The notes beneath the pieces were generated by a model, which saw only the letters and a program-made list of their open reading frames with translations, searched no databases and was not told the DNA's origin. The position numbers and the translations under genes were made by a program. From NCBI GenBank assembly GCA_040878325.1, contig JBBDMM010000012.1, forward strand, positions 59,053 through 123,052: a stretch of DNA of 64,000 nt, written 5' to 3'. The stretch is from Acidimicrobiia bacterium (GTDB taxonomy: Bacteria > Actinomycetota > Acidimicrobiia > Spongiisociales > UBA11373). Every line of letters begins with the position of its first letter. The stretch's first letter is position 1. Shown here piece after piece: positions 33,221 to 42,777 of the stretch.

Positions 33221-35989
33221 ATGCCACAGTTGCCCACGGGCACCGTCTCCTTCCTGTTCACTGACATCGAGGGTTCGACGCGCCTGTGGGAGAGCTCCGC
33301 CGAGGCGATGGCCGGCGCGGTGGCACAACACGATGCTCTTCTCATGGGGGCGATTGCAGATCAACGGGGGACCGTCTTTTCGACCTCGGGCGACGGTGGG
33401 GCCGCCGCATTCGTGCGCGCCCAGGAGGCGGTGGACGCGGCTCTGCAGGCTCAAATCGCGCTGGCGGAGGCGAACTGGGAGGGCGCCCCACTCCGCGTGC
33501 GAATGGCGATCCACACGGGTGAGGCATTCGAGCGGGACGGCAACTACTTCGGACCGGCGCTCAACGAGGCCGGGCGCCTGCTCTCCACGGCACACGGCGG
33601 CCAGGTCGTCATCTCGAGCGCCACCCGGGAGGTGATGGGGGCAAAGCTCCCAGCCGGGGTAGATCTGCGTGACCTCGGTGAACACAGGCTGCGTGATGTC
33701 GCCCGCGCTATACGAATCTTCCAGCTCGTCCACCCTGGGCTCGCAGCCGACTTCCCTCCGCTGCGGACCGGCGAACCCACTCGGAGCCGGCTTCCGCCCC
33801 AGGTGACGACGCTGGTAGGCCGTCATGATGAGCTGGCGGGCATCGACAAGCTGCTCGTGGAGAGCCGGCTCCTGACGCTGGTCGGAGCGGGCGGGTGCGG
33901 CAAGACTCGTCTTGCGGTGGAGATTGCGTCGCGATGGCAGCCCGAGATGCCCGACACCGTGTGGTTCGTGGACCTGACGGGCGTCTCAGAACCCGAGCTT
34001 GTCCTGCCGACGGTGAGCCGCGCCCTGGAGCTGACCGAGGCCAGCGGCACCGATGGGCTCGAGCGGCTGCTCGAGTTTCTTCGGCCCAAGCAGGGGCTGC
34101 TCGTCATCGACAACTGCGAGCATGTCAGGGACTCGGCGGGATCCGTGGTCGCCGCCATCGTGCGCGGTGCGCCTTCCATGAGGATTCTCGCTACGAGTCG
34201 TGAGGCGCTCGGCCTGCAGGGCGAAGTGCTGTGGGAGGTTCCACCCCTCCCCATTCCGGCGGTGGACACTCCAGCCGACGAACTCCAGCGGTTCGACTCA
34301 GTAAGGCTCTTCGAGTCCCGGGCGGCGGCCGCCTTCCCCGAATTCAGCATCACATCAGCGAACGCCGATGCCGTGCGGCGCATCTGCCGGCGCCTGGACG
34401 GGATTCCCCTCGGTGTTGAGCTCGCCGCGGCTCGTCTCCGGGTGATGACCCTCGACGATCTGGCGAAGCGCCTGGAGGCGTCGCTGGGTGTCCTCGGCTC
34501 GGCCGGGCAAGATGTCGTCCCCCATCATCGCACCATCGAGGCGACGCTCGAATGGTCCTATGAGCTTCTCGATCCCACCGAGCAGGACCTGTTCCGGCGT
34601 CTCGCGGTCTTCGCGGGGGGCTGGACACTCGAGGCGGCCGAGGAGGTCAGCGGTGCGGCGCCGCAGGGGCCGGTGGCCGTGCTCGACGGGCTCTCGTCCC
34701 TGGTCGAGAAGTCGTTGGTGGTCGTGATCAGACATAGCACCGCGAGTCGGTACCGCCTGCTGGAGCCGGTCCGCCAATACGCCAACGGCAAGCTCACCGC
34801 ATCTGGGGTGGCCGACGATATCCGCCGACGTCACGCCCAATACTTCGCGCATCTCGCCGAGACCGCCTATCCGAACCTGATCGGACCCGACGAGGGCACC
34901 TGGCTCGACCGGCTCGAGGCCGATGTCGACAACCTGCGGGAGGCCCTTGCCTGGCTCAGTGAGAGCGACGCCCCGACTGCCCAGCTCATGGCGGGCGCCC
35001 TCCAGCAGTTCTGGGGACGGACGCATCGGGACGAGGAGGCGATGGGCTGGCAGCGGCGCCTCGTTCCCACCCACGCCACCCCCGGGACCGCGCTCGCCCG
35101 GACCCTGGTGCTGTCGAGCCTGCACAGCCTCGAAGAGGCCGTTGCTCACCACGCCAAGCTCGACCAGGCGATCGAGCTGTACCGGATCTACGGACCGGAG
35201 CGCGAGTTGATCCTGGCGCTTCGGGTCCGAGCCGGACACTACGACGCCTTCGGGGAGTGGCCGGAGGCCGTCGCGCTCCTCGAAGAGGCGGTGGAGCGGG
35301 CCCGTGCCCTCGGTGACGCGGCCCTGCTGACGCTCGCAACATCCCATCTCGCCGGAATCCTGACCCGGTGGGCAGGCGACCTGGTCGCTGCGGCTCCGCT
35401 CGTCGCCGAATCGGTCGCCGCGGCCCGGAGTCTCGCCTCTCCCGTGCTTCTGCACGACGTGCTCAATACCGCCGCCCACTTCGAGGAGGGCCGTGGGGAT
35501 CTGAAGGCTGCCTCGGCCCTGCTGCTCGAGGCACTGGACGTCGAGAGACGCTCGGCGTCTCCCCTCGGCGGGGTAGGGGTGGCGCTGACCCGCCTTGCGG
35601 AGATCGCCGTGATGGAGGACCGGCTCGACGCGGCCCTCGATCACCTGCGCGAGCAGTCCGAACAGATCGAGACGCTCGGCTACGGGGACGCGTTCACTCG
35701 GAATCCGCTGCGACGCGAGTCACTCCGGATTTTGGGTGAAATCGAGGTGCGCCGCGGCAACCACGCCACGGGCGTCACGCTGCTCGCCGCACACGCCGCG
35801 ACCTTTGCGCCGCAGCGTCTCGAGAAGGTGCGACAGGAGCGCTTCGACGCCGCGTTGGCAAGCGCCCGAGGGGTACTCGGCGACGAGGCGGCAACGAGAG
35901 CCTGGAACGAAGGCAGCGGATTGACCCTGGAGCAGGCTCTGCGGTACGGGGAGGGTGGACTGGGGGCGTCAGCGGGCGGCGGGCGGTGA
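33221..35989 (+). CDS. Adenylate/guanylate cyclase-domain STAND ATPase regulator
   Basis: 922 residues. Residues 1-170 form a class III nucleotide cyclase domain (FTDIEGSTRLWE with metal Asp15, STSGDGGAAAF with Asp58, ALNEAGRL with the transition-state Asn/Arg pair). Residues 190-480 form an NB-ARC-like ATPase (P-loop GAGGCGKTR at 222-230, LLVIDNCEH Walker B). The remainder is a winged helix plus TPR-like helical repeats. Actinobacteria have many such fusions; signals and targets are generally unknown. No C-terminal DNA-binding domain is seen. GGGAGG lies upstream of the start. Confidence 0.85.
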   Translation: MPQLPTGTVSFLFTDIEGSTRLWESSAEAMAGAVAQHDALLMGAIADQRGTVFSTSGDGGAAAFVRAQEAVDAALQAQIALAEANWEGAPLRVRMAIHTGEAFERDGNYFGPALNEAGRLLSTAHGGQVVISSATREVMGAKLPAGVDLRDLGEHRLRDVARAIRIFQLVHPGLAADFPPLRTGEPTRSRLPPQVTTLVGRHDELAGIDKLLVESRLLTLVGAGGCGKTRLAVEIASRWQPEMPDTVWFVDLTGVSEPELVLPTVSRALELTEASGTDGLERLLEFLRPKQGLLVIDNCEHVRDSAGSVVAAIVRGAPSMRILATSREALGLQGEVLWEVPPLPIPAVDTPADELQRFDSVRLFESRAAAAFPEFSITSANADAVRRICRRLDGIPLGVELAAARLRVMTLDDLAKRLEASLGVLGSAGQDVVPHHRTIEATLEWSYELLDPTEQDLFRRLAVFAGGWTLEAAEEVSGAAPQGPVAVLDGLSSLVEKSLVVVIRHSTASRYRLLEPVRQYANGKLTASGVADDIRRRHAQYFAHLAETAYPNLIGPDEGTWLDRLEADVDNLREALAWLSESDAPTAQLMAGALQQFWGRTHRDEEAMGWQRRLVPTHATPGTALARTLVLSSLHSLEEAVAHHAKLDQAIELYRIYGPERELILALRVRAGHYDAFGEWPEAVALLEEAVERARALGDAALLTLATSHLAGILTRWAGDLVAAAPLVAESVAAARSLASPVLLHDVLNTAAHFEEGRGDLKAASALLLEALDVERRSASPLGGVGVALTRLAEIAVMEDRLDAALDHLREQSEQIETLGYGDAFTRNPLRRESLRILGEIEVRRGNHATGVTLLAAHAATFAPQRLEKVRQERFDAALASARGVLGDEAATRAWNEGSGLTLEQALRYGEGGLGASAGGGR

Positions 35990-36009
35990 ACTCCAACCGC
36001 AGGTAGGGC

Positions 36010-36023
36010 TGTGTCGGAGAGCC
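36010..36023 (+). repeat. tRNA-Leu 3'-end-like repeat, copy 1 (candidate attL)
   Basis: TGTGTCGGAGAGCC. Its GTGTCGGAGAG core is identical to the + strand sequence at the 3' end of tRNA-Leu (42228-42238), and it has the same orientation. It lies just after the cyclase gene and may be the outer left end of the accessory region. Confidence 0.6.
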
Positions 36024-36051
36024 AAAGCGTGGTGAACACGACCCCTACGCG

Positions 36052-36098
36052 AGAGGAGTTCCGCTTTGCGGAACTCCCAGAGCAACCCGAAGGGTTGC
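36052..36098. other. Pair of short perfect hairpins between repeat copies 1 and 2
   Basis: GAGTTCCGC-TTT-GCGGAACTC (about 36055-36075) and GCAACCC-GAA-GGGTTGC (about 36082-36098) are adjacent perfect stem-loops within the 92-nt interval bounded by repeat copies 1 and 2. They could be terminators or recombination/replication structures. Confidence 0.6.
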
Positions 36099-36101
36099 CA
36101 G

Positions 36102-36115
36102 TGTGTCGGAGAGCC
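36102..36115 (+). repeat. tRNA-Leu 3'-end-like repeat, copy 2
   Basis: TGTGTCGGAGAGCC, identical to copy 1 and in the same orientation, 92 nt further right. Confidence 0.6.
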
Positions 36116-36188
36116 TTCGGGGGTTAACTCAGACCCTGACTGGAGGCTCAAGCCGTGGAGCCGGGCCTGACGTAGGTCCCGCACGGCT

Positions 36189-36219
36189 GAGGGGCCAGAG
36201 CGCGTGGCCCTGGCCCCTC
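36189..36219 (-). terminator. Hairpin terminator of the secreted-protein gene
   Basis: GAGGGGCCAG (36189-36198) pairs perfectly with CTGGCCCCTC (36210-36219), 18 nt after the stop of the minus-strand gene ending at 36237. Confidence 0.75.
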
Positions 36220-36236
36220 GTCGTACTACGGAACGG

Positions 36237-37010
36237 TTAGCGGCTGTCTTCGCCGGTCTTGACGAACTGGATGCACAGGCCCTGGTTGCGGAACCCGAAG
36301 TCCATCCACCCGCCCTTCTTGCACTCGTCCGCGGTCTGAGGCGCGACTACTCCAGCGTGCCAGTACGCGGTGTAGTCACGGGCTCCATCGTTGTAGTGGT
36401 TCAAGAACACCTGGCCGATGGTGTCACTCCCGGCATAGGACGAGCCTGCAAACTGGCCGTTGATGGCATAGTTGACGGTGTCGGTGTCGGGGTCGAGAGC
36501 AATACTGAGCGTGTTCCAATCGCCGTACTTCACGGCGACACCGCTGGGGATGTAACCCCCAATCCCCACAGTGTTCCAGACGTAGAACCCAGCGTCGACC
36601 GTTGTTGAGTTGCGGAAGACGATGAGGGGATAGGCGGTGATGGGGTCGTCGCTCGTCCAGAAGCCCACATTCAGCGGACTGGTTGCAGCATCCTCCCATT
36701 CAACCGGGACATAGAGGTCAACCTGAACAGCCAAACCGAAATCCGCAACCTTCTTGATTCCCTCGAAGTAGTAGAATGGGCTCACCGTCGATCGATTAGC
36801 ACCGACGACACCGATCTCGGCGACGTCATTCCGCCCGTGGGCGGAGACCGAGGTGACGCCCCCACTCGGGAACTGCCGATCAACTTCCCAGTTGTTGTCC
36901 AGCTCGTCTTGGGTGAACGGGTCGAGCATCGCTGATGAAGCCAACGCCGCGACCCCGGTCAACCCGAGAGCCAGCAACAGCACTGAAAGTACCGTGATTG
37001 TCCGTCTCAT
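36237..37010 (-). CDS. Secreted protein with LamG-like jelly roll and CKKGGW-type C-terminal motif
   Basis: 257 residues. Signal peptide MRRTITVLSVLLLALGLTG, then a beta-rich domain of concanavalin/LamG appearance (FYYFEGIKKVADFGLAVQVD, GDWNTLSIALDPDTDTVNYA). The end, ECKKGGWMDFGFRNQGLCIQ, matches a Cys-pair motif (CKxGGWxxFGFxNQGxC) that I recall at the C-terminus of many actinobacterial secreted proteins. ATG 37010 has GGGGAG 7 nt upstream. It lies inside the accessory region, with no obvious partner. Confidence 0.75.
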   Translation of the reverse strand: MRRTITVLSVLLLALGLTGVAALASSAMLDPFTQDELDNNWEVDRQFPSGGVTSVSAHGRNDVAEIGVVGANRSTVSPFYYFEGIKKVADFGLAVQVDLYVPVEWEDAATSPLNVGFWTSDDPITAYPLIVFRNSTTVDAGFYVWNTVGIGGYIPSGVAVKYGDWNTLSIALDPDTDTVNYAINGQFAGSSYAGSDTIGQVFLNHYNDGARDYTAYWHAGVVAPQTADECKKGGWMDFGFRNQGLCIQFVKTGEDSR

Positions 37011-37586
37011 GTTCGATCTCCCCTTCGTTCTCCACTCCATGTGCCAAACCTCGCCCCAACCTCGGTCGTGGAGCATCCTTCCATGGACTATAACCTCCTG
37101 CGTCACGGAACGTGCAAGCGCCAACTACCCAGCGTGTTCTTGGCCATCGGACCCGCCCCGATCCTCGTCAGGTTCGGGAACCGGATCGCCCAGGACGATG
37201 CGCCACAGTGCAGCCGCCGCAGCCGGATCGACCCGCTCGACGACGCGTAGACGCGACGCAGCGTCAGGCGTTCGGTCTTCGCCTTTGCAGCAGCTAGCGC
37301 GCATGCGCGCACTTCCCGAGGGTCTTGGGGAGTTCAATGCGGAGCCCAGACACCGCGTCGTTACGCCGTCTCGTGTATCTCAGTGCACCGTGAGAGTGTT
37401 TCGCTGCAGCTGTGTCGGAGAGCCGACGGCTAGATGGCGGATCCTGGTGTGGGGCGCTGACCCTAGAGGGTCGAGTGCTGATCCTGGTGGACCACGAGCC
37501 CTCTGATGAGGCAGTCTCCCAGGCCGGCAGGCTGATTCAGAAGGTGCCTCATGCGCAGCCGCCGTGGTGAGACCGTCCTGTAGGCT
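37011..37586. other. Non-coding stretch of the accessory region (576 nt)
   Basis: No gene is supported. It contains a perfect 14-nt palindrome GCGCGCATGCGCGC (37297-37310), the third copy of the tRNA-like repeat (37411), an inverted repeat GACCCT-AG-AGGGTC near 37460, and two copies of GATCCTGGTG (near 37440 and 37481). A minus-strand frame around 37130-37250 reads plausibly (VVERVDPAAAAALWRIVLGDP) but lacks a start and may be a relic. Confidence 0.5.
37411..37424 (+). repeat. tRNA-Leu 3'-end-like repeat, copy 3 (candidate attL of the recombinase element)
   Basis: TGTGTCGGAGAGCC, same orientation as copies 1 and 2. The interval from here to the tRNA (4.8 kb) holds the DUF4917-like gene, the membrane protein, rep and the serine recombinase. 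Confidence 0.6.
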
Positions 37587-38675
37587 ATGGACTCCCGACT
37601 TCCCAGAGACTGGTTGGTCATGACCCTCCTGCGGCCGTGGTCCGAGATAAGCGGGCGATTCCGACACAGCCTCCTCATCGGGAACGGGGCGAGTCGTGCG
37701 GTGTCAGAGTCCTTCGCCTACGAGTCGCTCCTTGAGGTGGCGGGGCGTCCATCGCAGGTCCAACCCCTCGATGCGAGGGACCGTCAAGTGTTCGAACTCG
37801 TGAATGAGACAGACTTCGAACGTGTGCTTGGAGAGATTGACCGGGCTCAGTCAATCGCCCGACTGGCTGGAGTGTCCGACCTTGATGCTCTAGCAGAGCA
37901 GTACGTCCGAGTAAGAAGTTCACTGATCGACGCTGTTCACACAGTCCATCCGCTTTACGCCGACCTGTCGTCGAACCGGCTTGAGCGGGTGAGGGACTCG
38001 CTGCTCCACTTCGCCTCGGTCTTCACCACGAACTACGACCTTTTGTTGTACTGGGCGATGACGGCCGGCGGTGGTAGCAGGCTCGACAGGTTCCGTGACT
38101 ACTTCTGGAACCCAGAGATCTCATTTGACCTGACCGATACCGGGGTTGCTCCCGGGAAAACCCGAGTGCTGTATCTCCACGGCGGCCTCCACCTGTTCGA
38201 TCCGCCGGATGGATCGACAGTCAAGGCATCGGGGTCGGAGGGTGATTCGGCGTGGAGCGTGTACAGCCCACTCTTGGCACTCACCTTCCACTACCGGGGC
38301 GCCACGTACCCGCTATTCGTCGCCGAAGGCTCGTCGGGCCGCAAGCTCACTGCGATCACTTCGAACGACTACCTCAACTTCGCCTACAGCGAATGGATCG
38401 GACACTTCCTGCCACAGACAAGCCCCTTCGAGAGTCTGGTGGTCTTCGGCCATAGCCTGGGGACCGGGGACGAACACTTGGTTCGACCCGCCATCGCCCA
38501 GTTGCAGCAGGCGGAGCGCCGGGGCGAGCCGCTGCCGGAAATCGCCGTGTCTCTCCGGCCGGACAATTCGACGGCGCTCGATGCCAGGAAGCAGTACTAC
38601 CGAGCGAGGCTTGGCCGTGACGAAGTCGAGTTCTTCGACGCCTCGACGCACCCGCTCGGATTTCCGCCGAGTTGA
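37587..38675 (+). CDS. SIR2-like / DUF4917-family protein (candidate defence effector)
   Basis: 362 residues. Motifs in order: LLIGNGAS (29-36), VFTTNYDLLLYW (145-156), VLYLHGGLHLF (194-204), and VVFGHSLGTGDEHL (285-298). These follow the GNGxS - TTNYD - LHG - GxSxxxxD order of SIR2-like NAD-binding proteins and of DUF4917/AbiH-type proteins, several of which act in anti-phage defence. NAD cleavage is a guess. A TAGGCT box directly before ATG 37587 suggests that translation may instead begin at ATG 37620. Base composition is lower in GC than the chromosomal neighbours. Confidence 0.7.
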   Translation: MDSRLPRDWLVMTLLRPWSEISGRFRHSLLIGNGASRAVSESFAYESLLEVAGRPSQVQPLDARDRQVFELVNETDFERVLGEIDRAQSIARLAGVSDLDALAEQYVRVRSSLIDAVHTVHPLYADLSSNRLERVRDSLLHFASVFTTNYDLLLYWAMTAGGGSRLDRFRDYFWNPEISFDLTDTGVAPGKTRVLYLHGGLHLFDPPDGSTVKASGSEGDSAWSVYSPLLALTFHYRGATYPLFVAEGSSGRKLTAITSNDYLNFAYSEWIGHFLPQTSPFESLVVFGHSLGTGDEHLVRPAIAQLQQAERRGEPLPEIAVSLRPDNSTALDARKQYYRARLGRDEVEFFDASTHPLGFPPS

Positions 38676-38703
38676 GAGTTCGCCGCTTGGCACTCCCAAA
38701 ATG

Positions 38704-39429
38704 CTACGAATTCGGCTGGTCGCCCTGGGCGGCCTCGGGCAGGCTGATCTCCTCAAGACAATGAGGGCACTTGGTGGCGCCTGAGTTGACCGGTTCTCGG
38801 CATCTGGGGCAAGGGGGGCGAGGGAAGATGCGCTCTAACACGCTACCGGAGCGATCCCGTCCGATGCGTTGAAGTTCGTCGAGGCTTCTGGCTATCGACT
38901 TGAGGTGTGCAGCAGCATCGGCACCAGGGGCCGAGAGGCTTGAGTAGAGCACGCCCTCGAAAGATGCAAAGTCGACTACTACATCTTCCTCGTAAGCAGT
39001 ACCTCCGTACTCGTAGGTGATCGTGGCCCGGAAGGTGCTATTCGCCACGTCGGCGAAGTAGTCCTGCGGTGAGATGAAAGACCATCGATACATCCGCCCT
39101 GGCGGAAGGTACGGAATTCCTCGGTCGAATGGTCCAGCGGCAGATAGACCGGTTCCGCTTCCGTCGAGGACATCCTGTTGCACATTGAACTGGACGTTGT
39201 TGGCAGCTCGCTCGCCGAAATTTCCTACGCCGATCTCCAGCATGGGTCCCCCTCGACCTGAGACGTCAAGGTGAACATATGGCCGCTGGCTGAGCCTGGC
39301 TGCATCGGCGATACGACGGGTCTCGATGACATACCAGAACGTGAGTCCAGCAAGAATGAGCGTGGCTATCGCCTGAACGGCACCCGTGTTTCGATTGAGC
39401 GTGTCGACAAGATCTACGGCGAGAACCAA
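38704..39429 (-). CDS. Membrane protein with beta domain and C-terminal zinc ribbon
   Basis: 241 residues. One N-terminal helix (AVQAIATLILAGLTFWYVIETRR), a beta-rich soluble part (RPYVHLDVSGRGGPMLEIGVGNFG ...), a helical linker, then CPRCREPVNSGATKCPHC, a two-CxxC zinc ribbon, near the end. The TTG start at 39429 has AGGAG 6 nt upstream. It is convergent with the DUF4917-like gene (28 nt gap). Family unknown; similar helix-plus-beta proteins occur as phage or element cargo. Confidence 0.65.
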   Translation of the reverse strand: MVLAVDLVDTLNRNTGAVQAIATLILAGLTFWYVIETRRIADAARLSQRPYVHLDVSGRGGPMLEIGVGNFGERAANNVQFNVQQDVLDGSGTGLSAAGPFDRGIPYLPPGRMYRWSFISPQDYFADVANSTFRATITYEYGGTAYEEDVVVDFASFEGVLYSSLSAPGADAAAHLKSIARSLDELQRIGRDRSGSVLERIFPRPPCPRCREPVNSGATKCPHCLEEISLPEAAQGDQPNS

Positions 39430-39528
39430 TGTGAGCTCCTAAGGGTGCGTGTCCTGTATCACAGCACCCTCAAACTACATCTGCCGGGGTGCTCGCCGGG
39501 ACTCCCTCACTTCTTGTCGTAGGGGTCA

Positions 39529-39617
39529 GATACATTGTGGGCTGTTCACCGGCATGTGATCGGGGTCCATGTTGACCCCAGGCGTATCCGCCGGGTTAGC
39601 CCCCTAGTTGGGGGGCT
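39529..39617 (+). promoter_or_regulatory. Leader of rep with candidate promoter and attenuator-like hairpins
   Basis: A TACATT box (about 39529-39534) is followed by a ~110-nt leader. It contains GGGGTC ... GACCCC (39562-39579) and AGCCCCC ... GGGGGCT (39598-39617), a strong stem just before the GGGGAGG ribosome-binding site of rep. Hairpins in a rep leader often control copy number by attenuation or antisense RNA. The function here is inferred from position. Confidence 0.45.
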
Positions 39618-39651
39618 CTTCCAAACCGGATGTCGCTTGGGGAGGTCTTCC

Positions 39652-40737
39652 ATGGTTACCAGGTCATTCTCGTCCGATTCCAATCCACTGAGCGTGGTGC
39701 GTGAGTTGGCTTCGGGCATCGATTCGCTCTACTTGTCGGGGCGGGCTGTTCTGCCTGATTCGTTCTTGGAGCGGTTGGAGCGTGCCAGGAGTCGAGCGCT
39801 TGAAGGCCGCGAGCCGGTCGGCTTCAGTCTTGGTGGGGTGGAGTTCGGGGTGACTCCCTTCGGATGGGGGCGGTATCCGTACCGGTTGTCGCATGAGTAC
39901 GGGCTGATCGGGTTCACCTCAAGTGATCATCTGCCGGCGGTTCGAGTCCAGCCCAAGGCGCAGCTACTGCATGGCATAGGTCCCGAGGCGACGGTGGAAA
40001 CGTTCTCGTCGCTGATCGCTGAGATTGCTGCTGTGGAGTGGTCAGTGTCCCGGGCGGATCTGTTCGCCGATTTGCAGGGGTTCTGGCCGGATGCGAACAC
40101 ACGGGACCGGTTCGTGTGTCGGGCCAGGACGCTCACCACTTACGAGGAAGCGGGCGATCTGACCGGGTTCCAGTTCGGGAAGCGTCGAGGTGGTGGGATC
40201 ACGGCCCGGATGTATGAGAAGTCGGGCCAGGCTCGCAAGAGTGGTGGCGACTACTGGTTCGATATCTGGGGGGAGTCCTACCGGCCTGGGGAGCCCGTCA
40301 CTCGGGTCGAGATCGAGTACGGGCGCAAAGCCCTCCATCAATGCGACGTCACGACTCCCGAGGAGCTTTTCGCCAATCTTGCGGGATTGTGGGGATACGG
40401 CACTGAGTGGCTGTCTTACCGTCAGGCATCGACGGACAAGAACCGGTCTCGTGCACCGGTGGCCCCGGAGTGGGAAGCAATCCGCAACGTATCTCTCCGA
40501 GACCGGCCGGTAACTATCGAGCGCACCACGGCGTCGAAAGCGGCAGCCTCAGAGCGTCAGATGAAGCAGGCACTGTGCGGGTGGTTGGCGAGCTTTGCTG
40601 CCTTCCGGAACGTCGACTCCATCGGTGCGAGTCTCGACCTTCTTGACCCGGTGCTGCGGGACTACGAGCGAGAGACCGGCATCCCGTTCTCGACTCGGGT
40701 GCACAAGAAGCGCCGCAAGCAGGATTGGGGCCTATGA
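39652..40737 (+). CDS. Plasmid-type replication initiation protein (Rep_trans-like)
   Basis: 361 residues. The layout SVSRADLFADLQGFW, then TYEEAGDLTGFQFGKRRGGGITARMYEKSGQ and PVTRVEIEYGRKAL matches replication initiators of rolling-circle plasmids and small integrative elements (Rep_trans-type), in which the RxDxxxD strand and a late Tyr act in nicking. I cannot assign the nicking Tyr. ATG 39652 has GGGGAGG 6 nt upstream. Its stop overlaps the next small gene (ATGA). Confidence 0.65.
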   Translation: MVTRSFSSDSNPLSVVRELASGIDSLYLSGRAVLPDSFLERLERARSRALEGREPVGFSLGGVEFGVTPFGWGRYPYRLSHEYGLIGFTSSDHLPAVRVQPKAQLLHGIGPEATVETFSSLIAEIAAVEWSVSRADLFADLQGFWPDANTRDRFVCRARTLTTYEEAGDLTGFQFGKRRGGGITARMYEKSGQARKSGGDYWFDIWGESYRPGEPVTRVEIEYGRKALHQCDVTTPEELFANLAGLWGYGTEWLSYRQASTDKNRSRAPVAPEWEAIRNVSLRDRPVTIERTTASKAAASERQMKQALCGWLASFAAFRNVDSIGASLDLLDPVLRDYERETGIPFSTRVHKKRRKQDWGL

Positions 40738-40819
40738 GCGCCCAGGACTATGAGCGGGTAGCGTCGGTGCTCGTCGCTGTGAGTCTGCGCATCGTGCGCA
40801 AGCGCCAGGAGGACACCGA

Positions 40820-40826
<7 letters not shown>
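40734..40826 (+). CDS. 30-residue peptide between rep and recombinase
   Basis: Encodes MSAQDYERVASVLVAVSLRI, then a basic tail (VRKRQEDTEC). It overlaps rep by ATGA and the recombinase GTG by 7 nt, so it couples the two. One amphipathic helix is predicted. It could be an excision or directionality cofactor, but nothing in the sequence proves that. Confidence 0.5.
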
Positions 40827-42331
<1,505 letters not shown>

Positions 42332-42357
42332 CGCGGGCCTGCGCTCTCCCAGTCCCG

Positions 42358-42741
42358 TCAGGATCCGAAGAATCGGTTTATCGCCTCGGTGTCGTCGGAG
42401 AATGCCCAGCGTTCGGTCGCCTTGCCATCCTTGAAGTGGAAGATCTCGGCGGTGCGGTAAGAGAAGGTCTTTCCGTCCTTGGTCACGTGGGCCTCGACCA
42501 GGGCGATCGTGTGGTCGTCGTTGGCGACGACATCGTGCAACTCGCCTTGGAAGTCGAATCCGGCGTCGTCGAAGCCGCCAAACGACGCCAACACGGCCTC
42601 CTTACCGACGATCGGATCCGGCGAGCCGATCACGTGATACTCGATGTCATCGGCGATCGCGTCAGCCAGCGCCTCGATGTCACCGGCAATCATCTTGTCG
42701 AAAATCGATCGATAGAGCGCAGCGTTTGGATGATCTGCCAT
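42358..42741 (-). CDS. SnoaL-like (NTF2-fold) protein
   Basis: 127 residues: LYRSIFDKMIAGDIEALADAIADDIEYHVIGSPDPIVGKEAV, then LVEAHVTKDGKTFSYRTAEIFHFKDGKATERWAF, a standard SnoaL-like ketosteroid-isomerase fold. Ligand or reaction unknown. It lies just outside the integrated element, downstream of the transporter operon. Confidence 0.8.
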   Translation of the reverse strand: MADHPNAALYRSIFDKMIAGDIEALADAIADDIEYHVIGSPDPIVGKEAVLASFGGFDDAGFDFQGELHDVVANDDHTIALVEAHVTKDGKTFSYRTAEIFHFKDGKATERWAFSDDTEAINRFFGS

Positions 42742-42777
42742 GACAATCCCCTCGTTTTGAAGGGAGCCAGCCTACGC

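Noticed and set aside
37103..37337. Short overlapping frames in the accessory gap
   Set aside because: None has a start signal. One segment looks protein-like, but it could be a relic; without a homologue it cannot be called a gene.
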